The notes below the pieces were generated by a model, which was given only the letters and a program-made list of their open reading frames with translations, was not told where the DNA came from and made no database searches. Below are positions 45,532 to 55,390 of a DNA stretch of 64,000 bases, one piece after another. The number at the start of each line of letters is the position of its first letter. Within the stretch, counting starts at the first letter, position 1. Source of the stretch: Rhodanobacter lindaniclasticus (GTDB lineage Bacteria; Pseudomonadota; Gammaproteobacteria; Xanthomonadales; Rhodanobacteraceae). The translations under genes were made by a program, and so were the position numbers. The stretch covers positions 62,001-126,000 of the forward strand of contig NZ_MWIO01000026.1 in NCBI RefSeq assembly GCF_004799035.1. The letters are read 5' to 3'.

Positions 45532-45828
45532 TCGCAAGCGAGGCCTTCCGCTCCGGCCTCGGTGACGAGGCCGAAGCGGTACGGTGCAGTGCAGTGCGTT
45601 TCCGGGTGCAGGCTCTCATGGTTCCGAGGGACCGGAGCGCCTGACGGCGTGGCGCATTGATTGATTTCCGCCGGACCGCACAGTCCGGCGATCCGTCACG
45701 GCGTCGGTCCTGCGCCCGGCTTCGGGCGCATGAAAGCCGGTTTGGTCGGCGCCTGCCGGGTTTCGTCGCAATCCACGCGATTTTCCGCGGCGGGGCCGCT
45801 AGTCTCGTTGGCGATCTCCCCAGCGTGG
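45532..45828. other. Non-coding gap of about 300 bp with two hairpins
   Basis: CGCCGGAC (45669-45676) pairs with GTCCGGCG (45683-45690). TGCGCCC (45711-45717) pairs with GGGCGCA (45724-45730). Neither has a T tract. The long upstream extension of the next ORF through here (from 45661) is not believed. No RNA gene seen. Confidence 0.4.
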
Positions 45829-47085
45829 ATGGTTGCCGTGTTTCGAAGCCTGTTTTTCTACCTCCGATTGATCGTGGCCTGGTACCTGCTGGTGCTGGTG
45901 GCGACATTGTCCGTGAGCTGGATCTGGTCGGGGCTGGGCAGCCTGGTGCAGTTGCTGGGGCTGGTGGTGATCGTGTTCGTGGTGATCCGCGCGCATTCGC
46001 ACCTGGTGCGGGTGCGCATGATTGCCGGCAAGCTGACCAACGCCGCGCTGGCCAGCCGGCAGCGACGGCAGATCGAGGTGCCGTTCGAGGCGGAGGAGGC
46101 GTTCGAATTGCTGGACGCCGCGATTCGCGAACTGCCGGGCGTCGAGCAGGTGGATTCGACGCGCAACCACCTGCAGATCCGCGCCACCGCGGTTTACGCC
46201 GACCCCTATGACCTGACCCAGCTGGGGCGCTGGAATCCGATGCGCTGGATCGTCAGCCAGCGCAACCGGATCCTGGCGACGGTCAACCGCGGTGACGGCA
46301 GCAGCAGCTTCAGCCTGGTGTGCGAGCCGTGCAGTGCACCGTGGAGCGACTGGTTGCAGGTGGACGATGGCGTCAACCTGGAGAATCTCGAGGCGATCGC
46401 TCGCGCGGTGACGCTAGGTGTGGCCAGCCGCCGTCGCGGCGAGCAGGCGGCGGCGGCGCAGACGGCGACCGAGAAGGAACTGGCCATCGCCAGGCTCAGC
46501 CTGCTGCAGGCGCAGGTGGAACCACACTTCCTGTACAACACGCTGGCCAGTGCGCAGGTGCTGGTGCGCAGCGATCCGGCCGGGGCGGATGCGATGCTGG
46601 GGCACTTGATCCAGTACCTGCGCCACTCGCTGCCGCGTACCGATCGCGCGCTGGCCAGCCTGGGCGAGGAACTGGAACGCTCGCGTGCCTACCTGGCCAT
46701 CCTGAAGATCCGCATGGGTGCGCGGCTGAACGTGCAGATCGATGTGCCCGACGAACTGCTGGCCACGCCGCTGCCGCCGATGTTGCTGCAAACCCTGGTG
46801 GAGAACGCGATCAAGCACGGCCTGGAACCGCGACCCGGCGACGGCACGGTGTGGATCTTCGCGCGCAGGCAGGATGGCCGCGTGGCCGTCACCGTGGCGG
46901 ACGACGGCAAGGGCTTCGGCGCGCAGGAAAGCGGCGCGGGCATCGGCCTGAAGAATGCGCGCGAACGGTTGAAGCTGATCTACGCCGGCCAGGCCAGCCT
47001 GGCCATCGCGGCGAATTTCCCGCAGGGGGTCGCCGCCACCATCAATGTGCCGGAGCACTACAACGAGGAGCGGGCCCATGGCTAA
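45829..47085 (+). CDS. LytS-type sensor histidine kinase
   Basis: A 418-residue membrane kinase. Two transmembrane helices lie near residues 5-60 (RLIVAWYLLVLVATLSVSWI, then QLLGLVVIVFVVI). After a unique cytoplasmic region comes the HisKA_7TM/LytS phosphoacceptor block QAQVEPHFLYNTLASAQVLV with its His near 232. It is followed by an HATPase domain with N box LVENAIKHGLE and G boxes DDGKGFG and GIGLKNARERL. Start at ATG 45829, or GTG 45838. Overlaps the response regulator by eight bases. Confidence 0.92.
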   Translation: MVAVFRSLFFYLRLIVAWYLLVLVATLSVSWIWSGLGSLVQLLGLVVIVFVVIRAHSHLVRVRMIAGKLTNAALASRQRRQIEVPFEAEEAFELLDAAIRELPGVEQVDSTRNHLQIRATAVYADPYDLTQLGRWNPMRWIVSQRNRILATVNRGDGSSSFSLVCEPCSAPWSDWLQVDDGVNLENLEAIARAVTLGVASRRRGEQAAAAQTATEKELAIARLSLLQAQVEPHFLYNTLASAQVLVRSDPAGADAMLGHLIQYLRHSLPRTDRALASLGEELERSRAYLAILKIRMGARLNVQIDVPDELLATPLPPMLLQTLVENAIKHGLEPRPGDGTVWIFARRQDGRVAVTVADDGKGFGAQESGAGIGLKNARERLKLIYAGQASLAIAANFPQGVAATINVPEHYNEERAHG

Positions 47086-47848
47086 GGGTGTGATTGCCGA
47101 AGACGAGGCCTTGTTGCGCCAGTCGCTGCGCGCCGCGCTGGAGACGGCATGGCCGCAGCTGGACATCGTCGCGGAGTGCGAGGACGGGGCCAGCGCGCTG
47201 GAGGCGATCGTCGAGCACCGGCCGGACGTGGCCTTTCTCGACATCCGCATGCCGGGACTCACCGGGCTGGAGGTCGCCACCGCCGCGGCCGAGGCATGCC
47301 CGGCGACCCAGGTGGTGTTCGTCACCGCCTACGACCAGTACGCCATCGACGCCTTCGAGCGTGGTGCGATCGACTATCTGCTCAAGCCGGTCGCCCCGGA
47401 ACGGTTGCGGGCGACCGTGGAGCGCGTGCAGTCGCGCGTGGGCGCGGATCGGTCCGACACTGCCTCGCTGGCCGACCTGGTCCGCCAGATCGGCAGCCGG
47501 CTGGGGCCGGCGCGCCAGCAACCGCCGCTGAGCTGGGTCACCGCCAGCACCGGGCGGGAGACGCGGCTGATCCTGCTCGACGACGTCGCCTATTTCCGCG
47601 CCGACAACAAATACACCACGGTGGTCACCGCCGAGGGCGAGGCGCTGCTGCGCACGCCGATCCGCGAGCTGCTGGAGGTGCTCGATCCGACCGTGTTCAA
47701 GCAGATCCACCGCGGCACCGTGATCAACATGAAGGCGATCGCCGGCGTCACCCGCGACGAGACCGGCAAGGGCATCGTGCGCCTGCGCGAGCGGCCGGAA
47801 ACGCTCAGCGTGAGCGCGCCGTTCATGACCCTGTTCCGCAACATGTAG
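47078..47848 (+). CDS. LytTR-family response regulator
   Basis: A 256-residue cytoplasmic regulator. The receiver domain (1-120) has acidic IAEDEALL, phosphoacceptor Asp in VAFLDIRMPG and the Lys of LLKPV. The C-terminal LytTR DNA-binding domain (about 155-256) contains DDVAYFRADNKYTTVVT and FKQIHRGTVINMKAI. Partner of the preceding LytS-type kinase. The next small gene, 36 bases on, may be its target or operon partner. Confidence 0.93.
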   Translation: MAKGVIAEDEALLRQSLRAALETAWPQLDIVAECEDGASALEAIVEHRPDVAFLDIRMPGLTGLEVATAAAEACPATQVVFVTAYDQYAIDAFERGAIDYLLKPVAPERLRATVERVQSRVGADRSDTASLADLVRQIGSRLGPARQQPPLSWVTASTGRETRLILLDDVAYFRADNKYTTVVTAEGEALLRTPIRELLEVLDPTVFKQIHRGTVINMKAIAGVTRDETGKGIVRLRERPETLSVSAPFMTLFRNM

Positions 47849-47884
47849 CCGCTGCGTTCGCGCCGGTTCCTCGGGAGGACGACC

Positions 47885-48286
47885 ATGCACTATCTCATCG
47901 CGCTGATCTGGCTGGTGCTCTCGCTGGCCGGGGTGGAGGGCTACGGCAGCCAGTCGCACGCCACGCGCGCCAGCGTCAACGGCGTCGACGTGCTTTACAG
48001 CCGTACGCGGATTGTCGCCGACATCGCCGACATCACCTGCGTGCGCAGCGCCAGCGGGCGTTGCCACTATCGCCTGCTGACGTGCCCGATGCCGGGTGCG
48101 CGTGGGGCAGGCGCATCGGGCTGCGACGCGGACAGCGTGCGGCAATTCGTGCTGGCGAGCGGGGCAAGCCGGGACGTGGCGGGCCTGCCCGCGCGCTTCA
48201 TGCTTTGCGTGGGGGCCGGTGGCGACGGCGTGGGGGCGGAATGCGACACGCTCTCCGCGGCGCGTTCGCCGCTCACCGGCTGGTGA
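47885..48286 (+). CDS. Cys-rich exported hypothetical protein
   Basis: A 133-residue protein with an N-terminal hydrophobic segment (MHYLIALIWLVLSLAGVEGY) that may be a signal peptide. It has six Cys in the mature region (ITCVRS, GRCHYRLLTC, SGCDAD, FMLCVG, AECDT), suggesting three disulfides. Preceded by GGGAGGA. No known domain. Follows the LytS/LytTR pair on the same strand, so it may be regulated with it. Confidence 0.6.
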   Translation: MHYLIALIWLVLSLAGVEGYGSQSHATRASVNGVDVLYSRTRIVADIADITCVRSASGRCHYRLLTCPMPGARGAGASGCDADSVRQFVLASGASRDVAGLPARFMLCVGAGGDGVGAECDTLSAARSPLTGW

Positions 48287-48295
48287 GCCGCGGGG

Positions 48296-48397
48296 TTACT
48301 TGTCCTTCTTCTTTTCGTGCTTGGCGGCGCGCTTCTCCTTCAGCGTTTTCGCCGGCTTCTTCTTCTCGTTCTTTTTCGAATCCATGCCCTTGCTCAT
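48296..48397 (-). CDS. Small Lys-rich protein (33 residues)
   Basis: Reads MSKGMDSKKNEKKKPAKTLK followed by EKRAAKHEKKKDK and stops at TAA. About 45% of residues are Lys. GAGGAGC lies 7-12 bases before the ATG, a strong ribosome-binding site. It is unlikely to be chance given the SD, the charge and the isolated position between two genes. Could bind nucleic acid; function unknown. Confidence 0.6.
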   Translation of the reverse strand: MSKGMDSKKNEKKKPAKTLKEKRAAKHEKKKDK

Positions 48398-48476
48398 GCC
48401 CTGCTCCTCGACGTGGACGATGGTGTGCCAAGTCTAGGCGTTTCCTCGACCGAGGAGGAGGTGTCATGGCCCTGGT

Positions 48477-49532
48477 TCAGGCATTGTCGAGGGTGGCGGT
48501 GAAATGCTGGCCGAGGTCGCGCTGGCAGCGGGCGAGCACGGCCGGAGGCATGACGCCCGGCCAGCTGTGCGCCAGCTCGGAGTCGGCGGGTAATTCACCG
48601 CTTTCCACCAGCAGGCTCAGGCTGGCCACGCTGTCGGCTACCGCCAGCGCGCGGCCCAGCGGCGAGGACGCTGCGCTGACCTCGCCCTGGCACTCGGCCA
48701 GGGCGCCGAGCACGCGCGCGGGCAGCTCCCACTGGCGGGCGGCCTGCAGCGAGAGTTGTGCAGCCAGCCTCGCGCAATGTCGCACGAAGGCAGCCGACAA
48801 CGGCGGTGGCGTGGCGCCAGGCATCAGCTGATCCAGCAGGCGCACCACCGCGCCGGTGCCGGCATGGCGCACGATGCCGGCGAGGTAGGCCTCGAACGCA
48901 TCGCAGCCGGTAGTCCGACCCAGCCATGCGCAGGCGTGCGCGCAGCGTTCCGCGTGACCCCACAGACGCCCGCCGGCGGCGTGGCCCATGCTGCCGGTAT
49001 TGCCTTGCAGGATCGGCTTCATCACGTGCTGGGTGATCACCCGGCGCAGGCCATCCTGGCCGAGCAGCACCACCGCCTGTTGCAGGCTGCCGATCGGTTG
49101 TGCCGATCGGTAGAACACGGTGCTGGTGGCGCGCATGACCTCGCCCACCATCAGCGGGTCGCGGCCGACCAGCTTGGCCAGCTCGGCGCCTGCCGCCTCG
49201 TCGCTCTTGAGGGTGCGCAGCAGTTGCGGCAGCACGGTCGGCAGGCGTGGCAGGCTGCGCAGGTCGAAGCGTGCACCGAGCAGTTCCAGCCGCCGCAGCA
49301 GGGCCGCTTCGACGGGCTGTGGCTCGTCCTGGCTGGCCGGCGGCAGGCCGAGCACGAGCCGGTGGAAGCGTTCGTCGATCTGCGCCAGTGACGGCGCATC
49401 GGTCGCGGCATGGCTGGTGGCTGGCGCGGCGGCGGTGGATGCCGGCGCAGGCGGTCGCGCCGCGGCGGTGCGCCGCGGAGTGACCTTTGCCTTGCGCCGC
49501 GGAAACATGCGTCGCCAAATGCTTCCCACCAT
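48477..49532 (-). CDS. HDOD-domain protein
   Basis: A 351-residue protein. Residues 1-45 are basic and Ala/Pro-rich (MFPRRRKAK-like), probably disordered. An HDOD domain spans about 90-300: LPRLPTVLPQLLRTLKSDEA, LVGRDPLMVGEVMRATSTVF, PIGSLQQAVVLLGQDGLRRV. The HD metal residues are absent, as in the family. HDOD proteins take part in signalling, often with c-di-GMP networks. Start ATG 49532; monocistronic. Confidence 0.85.
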   Translation of the reverse strand: MVGSIWRRMFPRRKAKVTPRRTAAARPPAPASTAAAPATSHAATDAPSLAQIDERFHRLVLGLPPASQDEPQPVEAALLRRLELLGARFDLRSLPRLPTVLPQLLRTLKSDEAAGAELAKLVGRDPLMVGEVMRATSTVFYRSAQPIGSLQQAVVLLGQDGLRRVITQHVMKPILQGNTGSMGHAAGGRLWGHAERCAHACAWLGRTTGCDAFEAYLAGIVRHAGTGAVVRLLDQLMPGATPPPLSAAFVRHCARLAAQLSLQAARQWELPARVLGALAECQGEVSAASSPLGRALAVADSVASLSLLVESGELPADSELAHSWPGVMPPAVLARCQRDLGQHFTATLDNA

Positions 49533-49689
49533 GGGGACTGCCCCTCAACCGCGCAGTGTTGTCGATGATTCGATCCCGTTATCGGCCAGCGAGGACAAAA
49601 GTTGAGGCGGGATCGCCGTCGCGCGCGGGAGGCTGGCAAAGGCCTCGTTTGCCCCCAGATAGGAAGCTTCCGTCAGCAGGATTTGCGTC

Positions 49690-50673
<984 letters not shown>

Positions 50674-50702
50674 TCCTCGCCACGGGCGCGGCCGGCGTCG
50701 GC

Positions 50703-50708
50703 CATAAT
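50703..50708 (+). promoter_or_regulatory. -10 element before the RIO kinase gene
   Basis: CATAAT followed by GGG lies 38 bases before ATG 50747. An identical CATAATGGG precedes mrp at 59501. No good -35 was seen. Confidence 0.3.
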
Positions 50709-50746
50709 GGGTGTTCCCCCGTCGCCGCATTGAAGCCAAGCCACCG

Positions 50747-51604
50747 ATGAAAACCCCCAAGGGCCTGCAGGAGCTGATCGACGACGGCGTGATCGACCAG
50801 GTGCTCAGGCCGCTCAAGAGCGGCAAGGAAGCCTCGGTGTACGTCGTGCGCTGCGGCGACGAGGTGCGCTGCGCCAAGGTCTACAAGGACATGGCCCAGC
50901 GCAGCTTCCAGGCGCGCGTGCAGTACCAGGAAGGGCGCAAGGTGCGCGGCAGCCGGCAGGCGCGGGCGATGGGCAAGGCGACGAAGTTCGGTCGCCGCGA
51001 GGCCGAGGAGGCGTGGAAGAACGCCGAGGTCGACGCGCTGTACCAGCTCTCCGCCGCCGGCGTACGCGTGCCGCGGCCGTACGGCTACTTCAACGGCGTG
51101 CTGGTGATGGAACTGGTCACCGATGCGGACGGCCATTCGGCGCCGCGGTTGGGCGAGGTCGAACTGTCCGCCGACGAGGCGCGTACATACCACCGGTTCC
51201 TGATGCAGCAGGTCGCCCGCATGCTGTGCGTGGGGCTGATCCACGGCGACCTGTCCGAGTACAACGTGCTGGTCGGGCCGCACGGTCCGGTCATCATCGA
51301 CCTGCCGCAGGCGGTCAGCGCCGCGGGCAACAACAGTGCACGCACCATGCTGCGTCGTGACGTGGGCAACATCACTATCAGCCTGTCGCGTTTCGCGCCC
51401 GAGCTGCTCGACACCCACTACGGCGAGGAGATGTGGGCGCTGTACGAGCTGGGCGAGCTGCATCCCGATACCGAACTGAGCGGCCAGTTCGAGTTCGACG
51501 AGCACATCGCCGACGTCGACAGCGTGATGCAGTCGATCATCGACGCCCGCGAGGAAGCGATCATCCGCCAGCAGGGCAGGGAAGCCGCCGAGCGGGAATT
51601 GTAG
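50747..51604 (+). CDS. RIO-type serine protein kinase
   Basis: A 285-residue RIO1-like kinase. The ATP loop is LKSGKEASVYVVRCGDEVRCAKVYKD (about 22-47). The catalytic loop is LIHGDLSEYNVLV with the Asp base, and the metal-binding Asp is in VIIDLPQAV. RIO kinases are best known in eukaryotic and archaeal ribosome maturation; bacterial ones are less studied. Start at ATG 50747. The gene is convergent with the FKBP lipoprotein gene. Confidence 0.88.
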   Translation: MKTPKGLQELIDDGVIDQVLRPLKSGKEASVYVVRCGDEVRCAKVYKDMAQRSFQARVQYQEGRKVRGSRQARAMGKATKFGRREAEEAWKNAEVDALYQLSAAGVRVPRPYGYFNGVLVMELVTDADGHSAPRLGEVELSADEARTYHRFLMQQVARMLCVGLIHGDLSEYNVLVGPHGPVIIDLPQAVSAAGNNSARTMLRRDVGNITISLSRFAPELLDTHYGEEMWALYELGELHPDTELSGQFEFDEHIADVDSVMQSIIDAREEAIIRQQGREAAEREL

Positions 51605-51650
51605 GTGGGCATCTGCAGGGCGGGCACTGCCCGCCAGCGGTCGAGCCGCC

Positions 51651-52085
51651 TCAGGGCTTCTGGACGTCCAGCAGTTCCACGTCGAACACCAGCGAGGCGT
51701 TCGGCGGAATGTCGTCGCCGGCGCCGCGTGCGCCGTAGCCCAGTGCGGCGGGGATCAGCAGGGTGCGCTTGCCGCCCACGCGCATGCCGGCCACGCCCTG
51801 GTCCCAGCCGGTGATGACGTTGCCGGCGCCGAGCACGAAGGAGAACGGCTCGCCGTGGTCACGCGAGCTGTCGAACTGGCTGCCGTGCTTGTTGCCGGCG
51901 GTCTCGTCGTACAGCCAGCCGGTGTAGTGCACGGTGACCTTCATGCCCGCCACGGCTTCGGCGCCGGTGCCGACCTTGCTGTCGACCACGGTGAGCTGGT
52001 CCACGCTGCCGTGGGTGCGGATGGGTGCCGGCGCCGTGCAGGCGGCGAGGGAGATCAGGACGAGCAGGGAAAGCAGCCAGCGCAT
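51651..52085 (-). CDS. FKBP-type peptidyl-prolyl isomerase, lipoprotein
   Basis: A 144-residue protein. The signal ends in lipobox LISLAAC, so the mature protein begins at Cys16 and is membrane-anchored in the envelope. The FKBP domain has VTVHYTGWLYDETAG, FDSSRDHGEPFSFVLGAGNV, GWDQGVAGMRVGGKRTLLIP and YGARGAGDDIPPNASLVFDVELL, with the active aromatic pocket residues. Assists protein folding in the periplasm. Confidence 0.92.
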   Translation of the reverse strand: MRWLLSLLVLISLAACTAPAPIRTHGSVDQLTVVDSKVGTGAEAVAGMKVTVHYTGWLYDETAGNKHGSQFDSSRDHGEPFSFVLGAGNVITGWDQGVAGMRVGGKRTLLIPAALGYGARGAGDDIPPNASLVFDVELLDVQKP

Positions 52086-52142
52086 GGGGCAACTCCGGTA
52101 CGGACAGGTGGTGAAAGGGTTGAGGGCAGGGACGCGACAGGA

Positions 52143-52700
52143 TCAGGCCGCGGCGGTGGTCGGCGCCATGCGCACGAGCGGATCGACCGCCACCGCGTCG
52201 GCGTCGTTCATCAGTTGCAGCTGGCCGTCCTGGACCAGCGCCTGCAGTCGCATGCCCCGCTGCAGCAACGTGACCAGGGTGGCGACGGTGTCGGCGTCGA
52301 TGTCCAGCACGGTGAGGTTGCGGTGGCGGGCCAGCGTGGCGGCGTGGCGGTTCCACCAGAGTTCCGCCGCGTTGCCGCCGTAGTTGACCACCACCACCTG
52401 GCGTGCGCGGCCGCAGGCCTTGCGGATGCGTGTCTCGTCGGGCTGGCCCACGTCGATCCACAGCTCGATCTCGTCGGTGTACGCCTTGCGCCACAGCGCC
52501 GGTTCGTCCTCGTCGCTGAGGCCCTTGCCGAACTCCAGTCGCTCGTCCGCATGCAGGGCGAAGGCGAGCAGCCGCACCATCAGGCGCTCCTCGGTTTCCG
52601 ACGGGTGGCGCGCCAGGGTCAGCGCATGGGTGGCGTAGTAATGCCGATCCATGTCGCTGATCTGCAGTTCGACCTTGTAGATGGTTGAGTTGAGTGCCAT
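52143..52700 (-). CDS. yaeQ: YaeQ family protein
   Basis: A 185-residue protein starting MALNSTIYKVELQISDMDRH. It has HPSETEERLMVRLLAFALHA, LWIDVGQPDETRIRKACGRA and VVVVNYGG, typical of YaeQ, whose fold resembles PD-(D/E)xK nucleases. Escherichia coli yaeQ was implicated in suppressing RfaH loss; biochemical role uncertain. ATG 52700 chosen; ATG 52706 adds two residues. Confidence 0.88.
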   Translation of the reverse strand: MALNSTIYKVELQISDMDRHYYATHALTLARHPSETEERLMVRLLAFALHADERLEFGKGLSDEDEPALWRKAYTDEIELWIDVGQPDETRIRKACGRARQVVVVNYGGNAAELWWNRHAATLARHRNLTVLDIDADTVATLVTLLQRGMRLQALVQDGQLQLMNDADAVAVDPLVRMAPTTAAA

Positions 52701-52772
52701 GCGCATGCCGGAGGACAACAGCCGCGCATTGTACGCGGCGCGGCGCCGGGCTGCCGCTAGACTGGCGCGATC

Positions 52773-53666
52773 ATGTCGAATGTCCCCTTCCGTCGTGACC
52801 GCGACGCCAGCACCGTGCACCTGCCGCCCGGGCCCTGGCGGAACGCGCTCGACGCGCTGTGCGCGCACTTCCCCGCGATCAGTCGCGCGCAATGGCTGGA
52901 CCGGATCGCGCGCGGTCGCGTGCTCGACGGGGAGGGCGTGGCGATCGACGCGCACACGCCCTGCCGCGCAGGGATGCGCCTCCACTATTACCGAGAGGTG
53001 GCGGACGAGGCGGAGATCCCGTTCGTCGAGACGGTCCTGCACGCGGACGAACACCTGGTGGTGGCGGACAAGCCGCACTTCCTGCCGGTGACCCCGGCCG
53101 GCGGTTTTGTCGAGCAGACCCTGCTGCGCCGATTGATCCGCCGGCTGGACAATCCGCAGCTCGTGCCGCTGCATCGGATCGATCGCGCCACTGCCGGGCT
53201 GGTGCTGTTTTCGGCGAATCCCGCCAGCCGCGCGGCCTACCAGTCGCTGTTTCGCGGGCGGCGCATCGACAAGTGCTACGAGGCGCTGGCCCCGGCCTTG
53301 CCGGCGGAGGTTTTCCCGCTGTGCCGGCGCTCGCGCATCGTGCGGGGCGAGCCGTTCTTCCGCATGGCCGAGGTCGAGGGCGAGCCCAACAGCGAGACGC
53401 GCATCGAGGTGATCGAGCGCGGCGACACCGGGTGGCGCTATGTGCTGCATCCGGTGAGCGGGCGCAAGCATCAGTTGCGGGTCCACATGGCGGCGCTGGG
53501 TGCGCCGATCCGCAACGACACGTTCTATCCCGCGCTGGCGGAGGCGACAGCGGACGATCATCGGCACCCGTTGAAGTTGCTGGCGCGGGAGTTGGCGTTC
53601 GTCGATCCGCTGTCGGGCGAGCCGCGTCGATTCCGCAGCGGGTTGACGCTCGACGATGGCGCGTGA
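52773..53666 (+). CDS. RluA-family pseudouridine synthase
   Basis: A 297-residue enzyme that isomerises uridine in rRNA or tRNA. The catalytic Asp lies in PLHRIDRATAGLVLFS. Other family blocks are VLHADEHLVVADKPHFLPVTP and the C-terminal LHPVSGRKHQLRVHMAALGAPI. The N-terminal 80 residues look like a small S4-like region. Which position it modifies cannot be read from sequence; it is closer to the RluC/D/TruC group than to RsuA. Confidence 0.9.
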   Translation: MSNVPFRRDRDASTVHLPPGPWRNALDALCAHFPAISRAQWLDRIARGRVLDGEGVAIDAHTPCRAGMRLHYYREVADEAEIPFVETVLHADEHLVVADKPHFLPVTPAGGFVEQTLLRRLIRRLDNPQLVPLHRIDRATAGLVLFSANPASRAAYQSLFRGRRIDKCYEALAPALPAEVFPLCRRSRIVRGEPFFRMAEVEGEPNSETRIEVIERGDTGWRYVLHPVSGRKHQLRVHMAALGAPIRNDTFYPALAEATADDHRHPLKLLARELAFVDPLSGEPRRFRSGLTLDDGA

Positions 53667-53708
53667 TCGGGATGAAGGGTGGCGGGCCTGCCGACTTTCG
53701 ACCGGGAG

Positions 53709-54347
53709 CTACTCCGCCGGCGTCTTGTGCTTGTAGCGGCACAGGTCGCGGATCACGCAATGCGGGCAGTCCGGCTTGCGCGCCTTGCACACGTAGCGCC
53801 CGTGCAGGATCAGCCAGTGGTGCGCGTCCTGCCTGAACTCGGCGGGGATGACCTTGAGCAGCTTGTCCTCCACCGTGCGCACGTCCTTGCCCGGTGCCAG
53901 CCCGGTGCGGTTGGCGACGCGGAAGATGTGCGTGTCCACCGCGATGGTCGGCTCGCCGAAGGCGGTGTTGAGCATCACGTTGGCGGTCTTGCGGCCCACG
54001 CCGGGCAGCGCCTCCAGCGCTTCACGCGTGCGCGGCACCTCGCCGCCGTGCTGCTCGATCAGCAACCGGCACAGCGCGATCACGTTCTTCGCCTTGGCGT
54101 TGAACAGGCCGATCGTGCTGATATGGCGCTTCAGCCCGTCTTCGCCCAGGTCGAGGATGGCTTGCGGCGTGTTCGCCACCGGGTAGAGCCGGCGGGTCGC
54201 CTTGTTCACGCCCACGTCGGTCGCCTGTGCCGACAGCACCACCGCCACCAGCAACTCGAACGGACTGCTGTACAGCAGCTCGGTGGTCGGGTGCGGGTCG
54301 AGCTCGCGCAGGCGCGTGAACAGTTCCACCACGTCGCTGCGCTTCAT
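53709..54347 (-). CDS. nth: Endonuclease III
   Basis: Base-excision DNA glycosylase/AP lyase for oxidised pyrimidines. It is 212 residues. Helix-hairpin-helix [13 protein letters not shown] with the catalytic Lys, followed by [11 protein letters not shown] with the catalytic Asp. The iron-sulfur cluster motif is [17 protein letters not shown]. Start ATG 54347 overlaps the rnfB stop by ATGA, so it is translated after rnfB. The rnfB-nth pair is common in gammaproteobacteria. Confidence 0.96.
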   Translation of the reverse strand: MKRSDVVELFTRLRELDPHPTTELLYSSPFELLVAVVLSAQATDVGVNKATRRLYPVANTPQAILDLGEDGLKRHISTIGLFNAKAKNVIALCRLLIEQHGGEVPRTREALEALPGVGRKTANVMLNTAFGEPTIAVDTHIFRVANRTGLAPGKDVRTVEDKLLKVIPAEFRQDAHHWLILHGRYVCKARKPDCPHCVIRDLCRYKHKTPAE

Positions 54348-54952
54348 GAGGATTTCTTCGCCTTCGCGCGCGCCAGCGCGGCCAGTACCGGATTGGTCGA
54401 CGCGGCGGCATCCACCGCAGCCTTGCGCGCAGCCAGCTCGGCGTCGCGCTCGGCGCTTTCGCGCGCCAGGCGGGTCTCCCGACGCCGGAAGTGCGTGCGT
54501 GCGGCGTCCGCGTGCGCCTGATCGATCTGCTCCACCGGCATCGGCACCAGCTCGATGCAGTCGACCGGGCATGCCGCCACGCACAGCTCGCAACCGGTGC
54601 AATCGTCGGCGAGCACGGTATGCATCAGCTTGGGCGCGCCGATGATGGCGTCGACCGGGCAGGCCTGGATGCACTTGGTGCAGCCGATGCAATCGGCTTC
54701 CACGATGCGTGCCAGCATGCGCGGCTTCTCGACGCCGCAGTCGGCGTCCAGCGGCAGCGGCGGCCTACCCAGCAGGTTCGCCAGCTTCGCGATGCCGGCC
54801 GCGCCGCCGGGCGGGCAGCGGTTGATCGCCGCTTCGCCACGCGCGATCGCCTCGGCATACGGCCGGCAGCCATGGTAGCCGCACTGCTCGCACTGCGTCT
54901 GCGGCAGCAAGGCGTCGATGCGGTCGGCCAGGATGGCGATGGGATCACTCAT
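54344..54952 (-). CDS. rnfB: RnfB-like ferredoxin without membrane anchor
   Basis: A 202-residue iron-sulfur protein. An N-terminal 4Fe-4S region has [16 protein letters not shown] plus a later Cys. Two ferredoxin clusters follow: [16 protein letters not shown] and [18 protein letters not shown]. The tail is Ala/Lys/Glu-rich. It lacks the N-terminal transmembrane helix of true RnfB and no rnfA, C, D, G or E is near, so it is probably a soluble electron carrier. One idea is that it serves Nth; this is inference. Confidence 0.85.
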   Translation of the reverse strand: MSDPIAILADRIDALLPQTQCEQCGYHGCRPYAEAIARGEAAINRCPPGGAAGIAKLANLLGRPPLPLDADCGVEKPRMLARIVEADCIGCTKCIQACPVDAIIGAPKLMHTVLADDCTGCELCVAACPVDCIELVPMPVEQIDQAHADAARTHFRRRETRLARESAERDAELAARKAAVDAAASTNPVLAALARAKAKKSS

Positions 54953-55024
54953 GCGCGGAGGCGGGGTGGGCGATAATCGAGGCCCATTGTCCCGCAATTG
55001 CCGATGACCTGTTGGAGTGTCGCC

Positions 55025-55315
55025 ATGAAACCATCGTTCCTCGCTTCCCTGTTGCTGGCAGCCGTGCTCGGTGCCGGCGGTTCGATCCTGCTCACCCATG
55101 CTTCTCCCGCGCAGGCGCAAACGAGCACCGCATCCACCGACACCGTCACCATCTTCGTCGACGCCACGTTCGGCTTCCGCAAGAAGCACATGGCGACCCA
55201 ACTCACCAAGACGCATGCCGAATACGCCGCGCGCGGCTATCGCTACGTGGACATGGCCCCGTACAACGAGAACGGCGACCTGGTCGGTTTCTTCGTGACT
55301 TACTCGAAGCAATGA
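55025..55315 (+). CDS. Small exported hypothetical protein
   Basis: A 96-residue protein with a signal peptide ([20 protein letters not shown]...AQA). Mature region [20 protein letters not shown], then [20 protein letters not shown]. No family recognised. Start ATG 55025 follows TGGAG. Divergent from rnfB and convergent with metG. Confidence 0.65.
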   Translation: MKPSFLASLLLAAVLGAGGSILLTHASPAQAQTSTASTDTVTIFVDATFGFRKKHMATQLTKTHAEYAARGYRYVDMAPYNENGDLVGFFVTYSKQ

Positions 55316-55390
55316 GCCGGGCGGCGGGCACGGCCCGCCGCGCACACCCGGATGCATCGAAGAGCCGGCGCGCGGTGCCCGCCCTGCGTG

